In this document: piece after piece, positions 45,861 to 52,599 of the stretch
Layout: every line of letters starts with the position of its first letter
Numbering within the stretch: position 1 is the first letter of the stretch
Virus record (IMG/VR): IMGVR_UViG_3300028388_001804
Span: 1 to 52,939 of that record
Source: a virus
DNA: 52,939 nt
Reading direction: 5' to 3' (one strand)
Notes under the pieces: model-generated
Database searches by the model: none
What the model was told of the DNA's origin: nothing
Seen by the model: only the letters and a program-made list of their open reading frames with translations
Program-made: the position numbers and the translations under genes

Positions 45861-46033
45861 TATATGAATATTACATCGTTTATTGAAATAGGAAACTTTC
45901 TTCCTTCTATAAATACAAATTTAAGATTTTGTCTGGTAACATTATAAGTAGCTATTGGCGATACTAAATTAGTATAGTCATACTTAGGTTCACCTAGAAA
46001 TTTAGTAGCGGATATAATTTTAATTTTTTTCAT
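45860..46033 (-). CDS. Small basic protein, 57 residues
   Basis: Starts MKKIKIISATKFLGEPKYDY and ends RKFPISINDVIFI. The start overlaps the lipoprotein gene by 14 nt. Together with the MazG-like gene it fills an otherwise empty 216-nt stretch, which fits the gap-free packing of the operon. It looks beta-rich; no family recognised. Confidence 0.5.
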   Translation of the reverse strand: MKKIKIISATKFLGEPKYDYTNLVSPIATYNVTRQNLKFVFIEGRKFPISINDVIFI

Positions 46034-46397
46034 TTAACACTTCTTTCCAAATTAACTCATAATAAGGTTTTATAATAGCTTCACAATGTAAAACTTTATC
46101 AAGATCTTGAGCCGAAATACAAATATAATTATATGTTATATTAGATTTAAATCTTGTTTCATATATTAGTCTAATTTCTGAAGCTAATTCAGATAAATCA
46201 TTCCAATATGAGTCGTTTGTAGTTTCTTTTTTATCTAGATATTCTATTAAATCTAAAGAATATTTAGTAGGATTTGTTTCTTTTATAACAACAGGCTGAA
46301 TAATTACACAATCATAATAAGATCTATCGTACGTTTTAACTGTATTACAGGAGAAAAATAAAAATGTTGTTGTTAATAAAGTCAATAATAATTTCAT
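46020..46397 (-). CDS. Phage-encoded lipoprotein
   Basis: 125 residues. MKLLLTLLTTTFLFFSC is a short type II signal peptide with a lipobox ending Leu-Phe-Phe-Ser-Cys17, so the mature protein is lipidated and sits on an envelope membrane. The mature part is mixed charged sequence with two further Cys (CVIIQP, CISA, CEA region) and no known domain. Lipoproteins from phages often block superinfection by masking receptors (for example T5 Llp), which is a reasonable guess here. Lysis lipoproteins (o-spanins) are normally shorter and Pro-rich, so that is less likely. Confidence 0.65.
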   Translation of the reverse strand: MKLLLTLLTTTFLFFSCNTVKTYDRSYYDCVIIQPVVIKETNPTKYSLDLIEYLDKKETTNDSYWNDLSELASEIRLIYETRFKSNITYNYICISAQDLDKVLHCEAIIKPYYELIWKEVLNEKN

Positions 46398-46408
46398 TTT
46401 AAGGTTAT

Positions 46409-46729
46409 TTATACAGCATCTTTTTTATCAATATAAGATGCAGCTCTATTTTTCAAAGTAATTTCTAAAGTTTTTATAATCAAATTGGTGTATGCTTCTT
46501 TCAAAGATTCTCCTGTAGCTTTTAAATTTACATTTTCAGATAAAGAAGAAGTAATATGGTATTTAGTACTGAATCTTGTTACTTTAGCTGTGTCGATGAC
46601 ACCTAATATTTGTTTAGATACAGATTCTAATAGTCCTTGAGAAAAGAATTTTAAAAATTCGTAATTTCTAAGTTCCTCTATATTTCTTTTATTTTTTCGA
46701 TCGGAAGAATTTTCCCAATATATTTTCAT
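46409..46729 (-). CDS. Small helical protein, unknown
   Basis: 106 residues from MKIYWENSSDRKN. This ATG (46729) has the genome's standard AAATTATTATA leader; an in-frame ATG at 46783 would lie deep in the upstream gene and is less likely. The sequence is helical and the core reads GLLESVSKQILGVIDTAKVT. No family recognised. The start overlaps the GIY-YIG-like gene by 41 nt. Confidence 0.45.
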   Translation of the reverse strand: MKIYWENSSDRKNKRNIEELRNYEFLKFFSQGLLESVSKQILGVIDTAKVTRFSTKYHITSSLSENVNLKATGESLKEAYTNLIIKTLEITLKNRAASYIDKKDAV

Positions 46730-47102
46730 TATAATAATTTGGTTTTTTAATTGCATCTTTCTGAAAAAGATATTTAGTCTCATAATAAGTTAAATCGCTT
46801 AAAGATTTACAAACTTTTAATATAGTTCTTTTAACAGGTTTTAGTTTATTTTCTTTCGTTAAAGATTTAACTTTTTTAGAAGATCCGACATACTTTTTCC
46901 AATCTGACTCTATGGTATATCTTACTTTACGTTTTTTGTTTTTTACTTTACGTTTTTTATTAAAAAATAATACTTTCCTACCTAGATAATAATACCCGTT
47001 ATCGAATAAAATTAAATACACAAACCCTACTGTACTGGATGGAAAATCTTCTATCGAATTTATTTCTTTATTTCTATATGTCCATGTAGGTAAACTGTCC
47101 AT
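46689..47102 (-). CDS. GIY-YIG-like nuclease
   Basis: 137 residues. GFVYLILFDNGYYYLGRK has the spacing of the GIY-YIG core (VYL ... YLG), followed by WKKYVGSS, a basic helix with Arg (VKRTILKVC) and a Glu in the helix YYETKYLFQ that could be the metal ligand. The C-terminus YYNENILGKFF is also seen in phage GIY-YIG-type proteins. Such proteins are free-standing homing endonucleases or repair-type nucleases. A basic insert (NKKRKVKNKKRKV) lies between core strands. Target unknown. Confidence 0.6.
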   Translation of the reverse strand: MDSLPTWTYRNKEINSIEDFPSSTVGFVYLILFDNGYYYLGRKVLFFNKKRKVKNKKRKVRYTIESDWKKYVGSSKKVKSLTKENKLKPVKRTILKVCKSLSDLTYYETKYLFQKDAIKKPNYYNENILGKFFRSKK

Positions 47103-47108
47103 TTAACT

Positions 47109-47495
47109 TTATTTACCAAGCCAGAATCTGAGTTCTTTACATTTTTGTAAGACAACTTCAGAAGCTTTTAATTCTTCTAATTCAGCTTGAATACAAGTTA
47201 GCATATCGCCTACTGTAATACCATTAATTTTATCAGTATCTTTCTCTCCTTCTTCTAAGATCTTCTTTAATTGAGCTATATTTTCTTTATCTTTATCTGT
47301 TTTATCTGTTTTCTTTTCAATTAAATCTAAAGTTTTTTCTGCTTTCGACAGAGACTCTTTATCAACTATAACCATTTTAGGTCTTATAAATGTAATGTTT
47401 TGAGTTTGATCTTTTAAATGTTCTAGAGTATTATCTTCTTTAAGTTCATAAGAAGGTATTGAGTATGTTGATACGTTTAATTTTTCAATTTTCAT
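47109..47495 (-). CDS. Coiled-coil protein, unknown
   Basis: 128 residues, rich in Lys, Glu and Asp, with a coiled-coil middle (about 47-85, SLSKAEKTLDLIEKKTDKTD) and a helical end (AELEELKASEVVLQKCKELR). The start overlaps the upstream gene by 4 nt. No family recognised. Confidence 0.45.
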   Translation of the reverse strand: MKIEKLNVSTYSIPSYELKEDNTLEHLKDQTQNITFIRPKMVIVDKESLSKAEKTLDLIEKKTDKTDKDKENIAQLKKILEEGEKDTDKINGITVGDMLTCIQAELEELKASEVVLQKCKELRFWLGK

Positions 47496-47815
47496 GGTTT
47501 GTTCTGGTTTTGATTTTTGTAAATAGTCCAGTCTAATTTTTTCATAAACTGAGGATAACAGGTATCTGGTTTATTAGAACATATTTTAGGTTTTATATAA
47601 CATCCACAATTTAAACATTCTCCTGCCATTAAACATTCTTTTGTGCTGTCTAAAGTAATTCTATAGTTAATCTGATCTTTTAAATGTTTTGAAAGGAGAT
47701 TTTTATTATAAAGAAATAAATTTAAATTGCCTTGAACTAAATAAAACCAATCTGAAAAGCTATTTAGCAGTTTTATTTTGCTCTTTAAAGTTTTTAAGGA
47801 AAACATCTTTTTCAT
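47492..47815 (-). CDS. Small Cys-rich (zinc-ribbon-like) protein
   Basis: 107 residues. The N-terminal half is basic and aromatic (DWFYLVQGNLNLFLYNKNLL). The C-terminal half has CLMAGECLNCGCYIKPKICS followed by a Cys-Tyr-Pro (CYPQF), six cysteines likely to bind one zinc. This Cys pattern with a final CYP-FM-K-W is familiar from Bacteroidota phage proteins of unknown role. It overlaps the upstream gene by 56 nt. Confidence 0.5.
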   Translation of the reverse strand: MKKMFSLKTLKSKIKLLNSFSDWFYLVQGNLNLFLYNKNLLSKHLKDQINYRITLDSTKECLMAGECLNCGCYIKPKICSNKPDTCYPQFMKKLDWTIYKNQNQNKP

Positions 47816-48290
47816 CTGATTTAAATTCTTTATAAAGACCTATTAAAAAATTAGCTGGTATTTTCTCTTTTTTCATTTTATTATCTAAAGAATCTTCTGA
47901 AATTATATTTGCTTTTAATCTATTCCAATACCCAGAAGGTAAGAAAACAATGAATTTTTCATCTAATCCTGCAATAAATCTATCTTCGTATTGTGAAAGT
48001 TTTGATTTCCACACTTGTTTTGTACTATCAGTTTTCATTATATTTAGTAATGAAACTACAATTCTATAAACATCTGTAGATACATTAATCTTTTTATATT
48101 CATTTACAATAGTAATTTCATTATCTTTAATAATATAGTCTGTAGAGAGAATGCAAGGATGTTTTTCATGCTCTATAACATTATATTTATCAAGATCAAG
48201 TAAGTTTATTTTTATATCTGATTTTGCAAACTTAAAAATTTCTGTTAATGTATATTTCTTTTCTTTCGAAAATAGAGAAGTTAATTTCAT
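47760..48290 (-). CDS. Protein downstream of GroEL, unknown
   Basis: 176 residues, Lys-rich, alpha/beta (YTLTEIFKFAKSDIKINLLD; FIAGLDEKFIVFLPSGYWNR). No family recognised. Its start overlaps the GroEL stop by 4 nt (ATGA), so it is translated with the chaperonin and could be a partner or client. Confidence 0.45.
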   Translation of the reverse strand: MKLTSLFSKEKKYTLTEIFKFAKSDIKINLLDLDKYNVIEHEKHPCILSTDYIIKDNEITIVNEYKKINVSTDVYRIVVSLLNIMKTDSTKQVWKSKLSQYEDRFIAGLDEKFIVFLPSGYWNRLKANIISEDSLDNKMKKEKIPANFLIGLYKEFKSDEKDVFLKNFKEQNKTAK

Positions 48291-49822
48291 TGTATTAAAA
48301 TATTTTCTGTTAATAATACTGTTTTTGCTGTGGATACAGCTGTTTTCAAGGCAGTTTGTAGGACAAATGCAGAGTCTAGTACCCCTTCTTTGCGAAGATC
48401 CCCGTAAGAGAGTGTATGGGCATTGAAAAGGTAATTTTTATCATAGTCTATATCTTTTAATATAGTGTCTGCGTGTAAGCCTGCATTCTCTAGTATTTTT
48501 TTAGCAGGAGATCGTAAGGCTCTTTCTAAGATTTTAGCTCCTGTATTATCAGGGTATTCTAAGATGTAGCTTTTTAAAAAATCTGCTATATAGTATAATA
48601 AAAATCCTCCACCTACTACCGTACCATGAATCTGTGCTGATTTAGTAGATAAAACTGCATCTTCGGTACGATGTACTTTTTCCAAAGCCTCTATTTCAGT
48701 TTGTGCGCCTATCTTTATAGTAGCTATTCCTCCTGCTAATGATGCCAATCTTTTTTCAAATCTAGATTTATCGTAAGTATTAGTTGAAGATTTAATGTCT
48801 TCTTTAATAGCAGTTATCCTTTCTTCTAAATCCTCAGGATGATAAGAATCAGAAAATATAATAGTGTGGTCTTCTTTTATGATAATTTCATTTACCGAAC
48901 CAAGGCTATTTTCAGGAGAATAATCTGTTAAAAGTGTGTCAGCTTCTTCTTTTATAAAATATCCATTACTAACTAAGGCAATATCATCTAGTATTTCAAT
49001 TCTTTCTTCTCCGTATGAAGGTAATTTACAAAAAGCTATTTGCGTTCCTTCAGATCGAAGATTGAATGCTGCTGCTAGAGTTTGAGTAGAAGCTTCGTCA
49101 CAAAAAATTACAATAGGACGATCTAAGTTCTGAGCATAAATAATGTATTCTTTTACATCGAGTATAGACCCTATGTTTTTATCTGTTATTAAAATTAGAG
49201 CATCTTTAAATTTTACAAAATCTTTTTTATTATTGAAAGAAGGATGAACATATCCTGTTCTAAAGTGCATTCCTTCGGTTATATGCAATGTAGTTTCTTT
49301 TTTGAAAGAAGGTTCTATTTTAACCAGTCCATTTACTCCTACTGTATCAAAAGCTTCCCCTATGAGGCGACCAATATACTGATCGTTATTAGCTGATATA
49401 GTTGCAACTTGAATTAATTCTTCTTTTTTTGTTATCTTTTCAGCTGATGTTTTTATAAGATCTTCAAGTACTGTTTGTATTGAAGTAAGTTGTCGGGCTA
49501 TGTCAATAGGATGAGTAGAATCAGAATATTTTATAGCCTCTTTTATTATTTCTGCTGCTAAAAGTGTGCAGGTAGTAGTAGCATCTCCAGCTTCAGTAAC
49601 AGCTTTATTTGCAGCCTCTATAACCAGTTCAGCTCCTAAATTCTCATATTTATCTTTAAATTTAATTGCTTTAGCTACAGTAACTCCATCTTTTGTAATT
49701 ATAGGTCCGACATCTTCAGGATCCCTTATAAGAACATTTCTACCTTTCGGTCCTAATGTAGAGGATACTACACTACTTAAATTAAGTATTCCAGTTAAAA
49801 GTTTATGTTTATTAGATTCCAT
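48287..49822 (-). CDS. groEL: Phage GroEL chaperonin (HSP60)
   Basis: 511 residues from MESNKHKLL (an in-frame ATG at 49843 would add seven). Class I hallmarks are SSTLGPKGRNVLI, IITKDGVTVAKAI (catalytic Asp of TKDG), AGDATTTCTLLA (Asp of the GDGTTT loop kept, Gly to Ala) and EDAVLSTKSAQIHGTVVGGG (Asp of the hydrolysis motif kept). ATPase residues are thus intact. The C-terminal Gly-Gly-Met tail of bacterial GroEL is absent, and apical-domain sequence is divergent. It probably folds a phage capsid or tail protein, or works with the GroES-like protein two genes upstream. The gene overlaps both neighbours, so it belongs to the late operon and is not a recent insert. Confidence 0.95.
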   Translation of the reverse strand: MESNKHKLLTGILNLSSVVSSTLGPKGRNVLIRDPEDVGPIITKDGVTVAKAIKFKDKYENLGAELVIEAANKAVTEAGDATTTCTLLAAEIIKEAIKYSDSTHPIDIARQLTSIQTVLEDLIKTSAEKITKKEELIQVATISANNDQYIGRLIGEAFDTVGVNGLVKIEPSFKKETTLHITEGMHFRTGYVHPSFNNKKDFVKFKDALILITDKNIGSILDVKEYIIYAQNLDRPIVIFCDEASTQTLAAAFNLRSEGTQIAFCKLPSYGEERIEILDDIALVSNGYFIKEEADTLLTDYSPENSLGSVNEIIIKEDHTIIFSDSYHPEDLEERITAIKEDIKSSTNTYDKSRFEKRLASLAGGIATIKIGAQTEIEALEKVHRTEDAVLSTKSAQIHGTVVGGGFLLYYIADFLKSYILEYPDNTGAKILERALRSPAKKILENAGLHADTILKDIDYDKNYLFNAHTLSYGDLRKEGVLDSAFVLQTALKTAVSTAKTVLLTENILIQ

Positions 49823-50351
49823 TTTTCTTGAACATTTCAACATCGTAATATTTAATATTTAATCTTTTAGAAAATATTAAATCTGAATTAGAAAAATCTT
49901 TTTTAGAGTTGTACTTATTTTTAGGATCATAACAAACAAATTCGTTATTATCGTCATAATGTTTGTTTAGTCCGCTTGCATCTCCTATCATAATATAATT
50001 CTCAGGATTACTATCTTTGAGTTCTTGTAAAGCTTCTAAGCCCATAGCCACGTTAGGTTTATGTCTATATGTTTTAGTGCCGTCTGAATAGAAGTAATTT
50101 ACTGGGACTTGTAGGTAAGTTTCAAGACTTTCAGATACCGAATTTAATTTTTCAACTATATCTTTTTCCTGAAAGTATCCATGTTTTATACCTCCTTGAT
50201 TTGTAATTATTGTTACACTTTGTAAATCAGATATTTCCAGTAGACGAGATACAACAGTATCATCAAATATCCAATCTTCTTTAGAAATTGGAAAAGTTTC
50301 TCCTGTTAATGTAGTGATAAGAGTGTGGTCTAAGTCTATAAGTACTCTCAT
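49812..50351 (-). CDS. HAD-family phosphatase (PNKP/HisB-like)
   Basis: 179 residues with all four HAD motifs: MRVLIDLDHTLI (I, nucleophile Asp7 and Asp9), TIITNQGG (II), RHKPNVAMG (III, Lys) and YIMIGDASG (IV). TNQGGI is typical of polynucleotide 3'-phosphatases and histidinol-phosphate phosphatases, both in the HAD III-A group. A DNA/RNA 3'-end repair phosphatase is the likelier role in a phage; there is no kinase domain attached. It lies between the GroES-like and GroEL genes with overlaps of 4 and 11 nt. Confidence 0.82.
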   Translation of the reverse strand: MRVLIDLDHTLITTLTGETFPISKEDWIFDDTVVSRLLEISDLQSVTIITNQGGIKHGYFQEKDIVEKLNSVSESLETYLQVPVNYFYSDGTKTYRHKPNVAMGLEALQELKDSNPENYIMIGDASGLNKHYDDNNEFVCYDPKNKYNSKKDFSNSDLIFSKRLNIKYYDVEMFKKNGI

Positions 50352-50938
50352 AATTTTCCTTTTATAAGATTATATGGAATACATAAATATCCAAACTCTG
50401 AATCTTCAATATCAGAAGGAGGTCTTTCAAAATTAGAAAGTTGTTCTGTGTCTGGATGTATAAAGTGATGTAGAGGCATTAATATATCCTTATTACCTTT
50501 TTTAGGAGATACAATTTGCAATGCTTCAGTATGGAGATATACATCATCTCCTGGTTTTAATTCTAAAGGGTTGTAACTATTAGATGTACTTACTACTACT
50601 GCTTTTTCGGAAAAAGGAAATGGGTTGGTTATTGGTGCCATTTCTCCTATGCCAGAAGCAGTACTTATATATAGTTTAGGTGCGTAGTCTTGTAGGTCTT
50701 TTCCCATTACACTGCCAAATTTACGAGCATATACTCTAACCAGGACATAACTTGAAGCAGGGATAAATTTTTTGTAATTGGGTAGGTGATTTTGAATGTT
50801 TTTATTGTACTTCTCTCTTTTTTCAGCTTCTTCTTTGGTAACAGAACGAAAAGGAGAGTGTATTTTTCGTGTTTTACGTTCGTTTGAAGTGTCAATAGGA
50901 GATAAAGTAGTAGCATCTGATTTTATAAAATCATTCAT
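50348..50938 (-). CDS. GroES-like co-chaperonin candidate
   Basis: 196 residues from MNDFIKSD; the ATG at 50938 overlaps the upstream stop as ATGAATGA, better than the in-frame ATG at 50977. The C-terminal about 130 residues read YKKFIPASSYVLVRVYAR, then a loop region, VVVSTSNSYNPLELKPGDDV followed by YLH, and finally FGYLCIPYNLIKG. This follows the co-chaperonin layout (VLVR strand, mobile loop, GDxV turn, final L-IP strand), but with a much longer loop and an N-terminal extension. Proximity to groEL supports the call. Phage co-chaperonins such as T4 gp31 are equally divergent. Confidence 0.55.
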   Translation of the reverse strand: MNDFIKSDATTLSPIDTSNERKTRKIHSPFRSVTKEEAEKREKYNKNIQNHLPNYKKFIPASSYVLVRVYARKFGSVMGKDLQDYAPKLYISTASGIGEMAPITNPFPFSEKAVVVSTSNSYNPLELKPGDDVYLHTEALQIVSPKKGNKDILMPLHHFIHPDTEQLSNFERPPSDIEDSEFGYLCIPYNLIKGKL

Positions 50939-51254
50939 TGTGTTTAATCGTTTTCTTGATTGTTGTTTTCTTGTCATCTTTGATTTTTTTAATGTGCGTG
51001 GCTATTTTCAATCGTAAGGTATCTCTGATATTAGGATTTTCTTTTCTATTTAAGGTGAATATTCGTTTTTTAAGTCTAAAAACAACTGGAGTTACAGTTA
51101 GAATATTTCTGAACTTAAATCCTTGTGGAAATTCTATGGGATTAGATAGAACTTGTTTTAAGGTTTTGAAGAAATCTTCTATGGTTTGGTCTATGTCATT
51201 AGGGTCTAAATCAGGATATTTTTCATATAGTTGTTTTACTAATGTCTTGTCCAT
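50931..51254 (-). CDS. HU/IHF-like DNA-binding protein
   Basis: 107 residues. MDKTLVKQLYEKYPDLDPND, then IDQTIEDFFKTLKQVLSN, aligns in spacing with the two N-terminal helices of HU (MNKTELI..VAE...LSKKDA..AVD..F..I..AL..G). It is followed by strands and a basic arm region (FRLKKRIFTLNRKENPNIRD) with the Arg-x-x-Asn-Pro-like feature of HU/IHF arms. It probably bends phage DNA for packaging or regulation. It overlaps the HTH gene by 16 nt. Confidence 0.6.
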   Translation of the reverse strand: MDKTLVKQLYEKYPDLDPNDIDQTIEDFFKTLKQVLSNPIEFPQGFKFRNILTVTPVVFRLKKRIFTLNRKENPNIRDTLRLKIATHIKKIKDDKKTTIKKTIKHNE

Positions 51255-51544
51255 TCTATTGTTATGTTCTTTAATCCTTGATCTTGGAGATTATAGAAGT
51301 CTTTATCCATTATATTATCTTTATCTAGGATACCTGCTTCTCTGAGTGCTTTTCTATGTACCCTTACTGTTGATGGAGATATATCTAGTTTTAATGCTAT
51401 TTGACCTGATGTGGGAGGTTTAGCCCATTTGTAGTCTAAGGTTATATCTAGTATATCTAGTTGTCTGGACGTTGGGTTTAGTCCCTTTAATGCCATTAAT
51501 ACCCTTAATATCTCTTTTCTTTTGAATTTTCTCTTTATTTTCAT
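51239..51544 (-). CDS. HTH transcriptional regulator, first gene of the late operon
   Basis: 101 residues. A basic N-terminus (KIKRKFKRKEILRVLMALKG) is followed by a helix-turn-helix at about 46-75 (SGQIALKLDISPSTVRVHRK then ALREAGIL), of the LuxR/sigma-4 or winged-helix type. It is the first gene of the leftward block, next to the repeat array at 51.7-51.9 kb, so it may bind there and control early-late switching. The leader is purine-rich GAAA repeats. A small-terminase role is less likely given the distance from terL. Confidence 0.65.
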   Translation of the reverse strand: MKIKRKFKRKEILRVLMALKGLNPTSRQLDILDITLDYKWAKPPTSGQIALKLDISPSTVRVHRKALREAGILDKDNIMDKDFYNLQDQGLKNITIEWTRH

Positions 51545-51622
51545 AATTTCTTTCTTTCTTTTTTTGCTTCTTTTTTTCTTTCTTTCTGTAAAAGTAAAAT
51601 TTTTTTCGCAAAAAATTCAGAA

Positions 51623-51658
51623 GTGTTTATAAAAAAAGACGTATATTTTTTTAAACAC
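51623..51658. promoter_or_regulatory. 36-bp inverted repeat in the leader of the leftward operon
   Basis: GTGTTTA (51623-51629) and TAAACAC (51652-51658) are exact inverted copies. The symmetry extends inward through five more A-T pairs after a single mismatch. It could be a palindromic operator for the nearby HTH protein or a transcript-end hairpin near the start of the leftward mRNA. Confidence 0.5.
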
Positions 51659-51720
51659 CTTTAATTGAATTGCAGTAATATACAAAATACAGTCGATATA
51701 TCCAAATATTATATAATATA

Positions 51721-51874
51721 TACTTATCTATTAATATTTACTTACTAATACGCATTTACCTATTAAGAAATATTTAGTAAAAAACACTTGTCTAGTAAAA
51801 AATATTTACCTACTATAAAATATTTATCTACTATAAAATATTTACCTACTATAAAATATTTACCTACTATATAA
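51721..51874. repeat. Array of 18-bp repeats (4 near-perfect plus degenerate copies)
   Basis: Four tandem units of TATTTACCTACTATAAAA lie at 51803-51820, 51821-51838 (one C to T change), 51839-51856 and 51857-51874 (end altered). To the left are more diverged copies, for example AAACACTTGTCTAGTAAA, ACGCATTTACCTATTAAG and TATTTACTTACTAATA, back to about 51721. The phased, directly repeated layout resembles iterons or tandem operator sites. Confidence 0.85.
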
Positions 51875-51893
51875 ACCGCCCCCCTTCCATTTT

Positions 51894-51938
51894 ATGTCGG
51901 GGAATATCCCCCGGTTAATTTCTAAACAGTTTTTATGA
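51894..51938 (+). promoter_or_regulatory. 14-codon leader ORF containing a GC hairpin
   Basis: ATG at 51894 encodes MSGNIPRLISKQFL and its TGA overlaps the ATG of the first rightward gene (TTATGA). Inside it CGGGG (51898-51902) pairs with CCCCG (51909-51913) across a six-base loop, the most GC-rich hairpin of the region. It could regulate translation of the next gene or be a promoter hairpin; unproven. Confidence 0.35.
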
Positions 51939-52294
51939 AGATAGGGACAAAAGTATTACTAACAGAAGATCAATTTTTTAAGCATCCAGTATCAACGCTC
52001 GTGGGATACAAAGAATATGTTGAGAACATGGAAGCATTGACATGGAAATTAGATGTAGATTTAGATGTAATTAAGATTGAAATTATTACAGTAGAACCTT
52101 TTCAGTGTGATGCTATTGCAGATCCTGTAGAGCAGTGCGAAGTTGAAGAGATGTTTAGAGAAGGCTTTTGGGGCTGCTGGAGTAAAGCTTATAATCAGTT
52201 GAAAGAGAGAGCTAGTTTATATCAACTGAGGTTGATGGCAGAACTAGGGTTTTCAACACAGCCACTAGACGCAGAAGATGATTCGCCATTCTAG
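51935..52294 (+). CDS. Early protein A with SSB-like C-terminal tip
   Basis: 119 residues. It shares with protein B at 52600 an N-terminal half of the form (Q/A)FFKHPVST..YKEYV....W..DLD. The middle is helical with Trp and Cys (REGFWGCWSKAYNQLKERAS). It ends DAEDDSPF, like the acidic-Pro-Phe tip of single-stranded DNA-binding protein that docks SSB partners (RecQ, PriA, exonuclease I and others). There is no OB fold. It is the first rightward gene, so early expression is likely. Partner binding is inference from the tip. Confidence 0.65.
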   Translation: MKIGTKVLLTEDQFFKHPVSTLVGYKEYVENMEALTWKLDVDLDVIKIEIITVEPFQCDAIADPVEQCEVEEMFREGFWGCWSKAYNQLKERASLYQLRLMAELGFSTQPLDAEDDSPF

Positions 52295-52347
52295 TATTTT
52301 ACTGCTTTGTTATGTCAAAATATTTTCAATAATTAAAACTAGTTTAT
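52295..52347. other. Short AT-rich gap, no gene
   Basis: A 53-nt gap between early protein A and the membrane peptide. It ends in AATTAAAACTAGTTTAT, an AT-rich start region for the next ATG. I see no terminator. Confidence 0.4.
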
Positions 52348-52449
52348 ATGGATAGAAAAGACTATTTAGTAGAGACTGTTATTGTTGCGGTAGTATTTGC
52401 AGCATTATGCTACAGTTATTGGATTGTATTTCAAATGGGTGTGCAGTAA
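52348..52449 (+). CDS. 33-residue membrane peptide
   Basis: MDRKDYLVETVIVAVVFAAL followed by CYSYWIVFQMGVQ: a short charged N-terminus and one membrane helix (about 8-29). The start follows TAGTTTAT. Tiny single-span peptides in early phage regions often block superinfection or alter host membrane functions; no family is recognised here. Confidence 0.5.
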   Translation: MDRKDYLVETVIVAVVFAALCYSYWIVFQMGVQ

Positions 52450-52599
52450 TGCGCGCCTGTTTGGGCTTTATTAATCACTGCAATACAGCTATATATCTCT
52501 CAATTACAGGAGAATAGGGAAAATGTTAGATCTGATTTTAACCTCTTTATTACCTTCTTGATGAGACAGTATTTTTGAATGGTTTTAAATTATTATTAT
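52450..52599 (+). other. Intergenic stretch between early genes
   Basis: 150 nt without a convincing gene. It holds a GC-rich bit (GCGCGCC), a partial inverted repeat (GCAGT at 52443-52447 with ACTGC near 52480) and a 12-codon ORF at 52523 preceded by AGGAG. It ends in AAATTATTATTAT, the leader of the next gene. Confidence 0.4.

Larger units (their letters stand above)
51545..51934. promoter_or_regulatory. Divergent intergenic control region
   Basis: This 390-nt gap separates the leftward and rightward arms. It contains, from left to right, a purine-rich leader of the HTH gene (51545-51600), a large A/T inverted repeat (51623-51658), an 18-bp repeat array (51721-51874), a C-rich run (51876-51888) and a GC hairpin (51898-51913). 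It must hold promoters for both arms; I could not fit a clear Bacteroidota -7 TAnnTTTG box. Confidence 0.7.

Noticed and set aside
50707-50916. Minus-strand 69-residue Leu-rich frame
   Set aside because: Lies wholly inside the GroES-like gene in another frame with no start signal.
51420-51611. Minus-strand 63-residue Lys-rich frame
   Set aside because: It reads through the purine-rich leader and the HTH gene in another frame; composition is low-complexity.
51721-51874. CRISPR array
   Set aside because: Units are directly adjacent with no unique spacers and only 18 bp long; this is a tandem repeat.
52523-52561. 12-codon ORF with AGGAG upstream (MLDLILTSLLPS)
   Set aside because: A Shine-Dalgarno-like site is atypical for this genome, and the peptide is too short to support as a gene without expression data.
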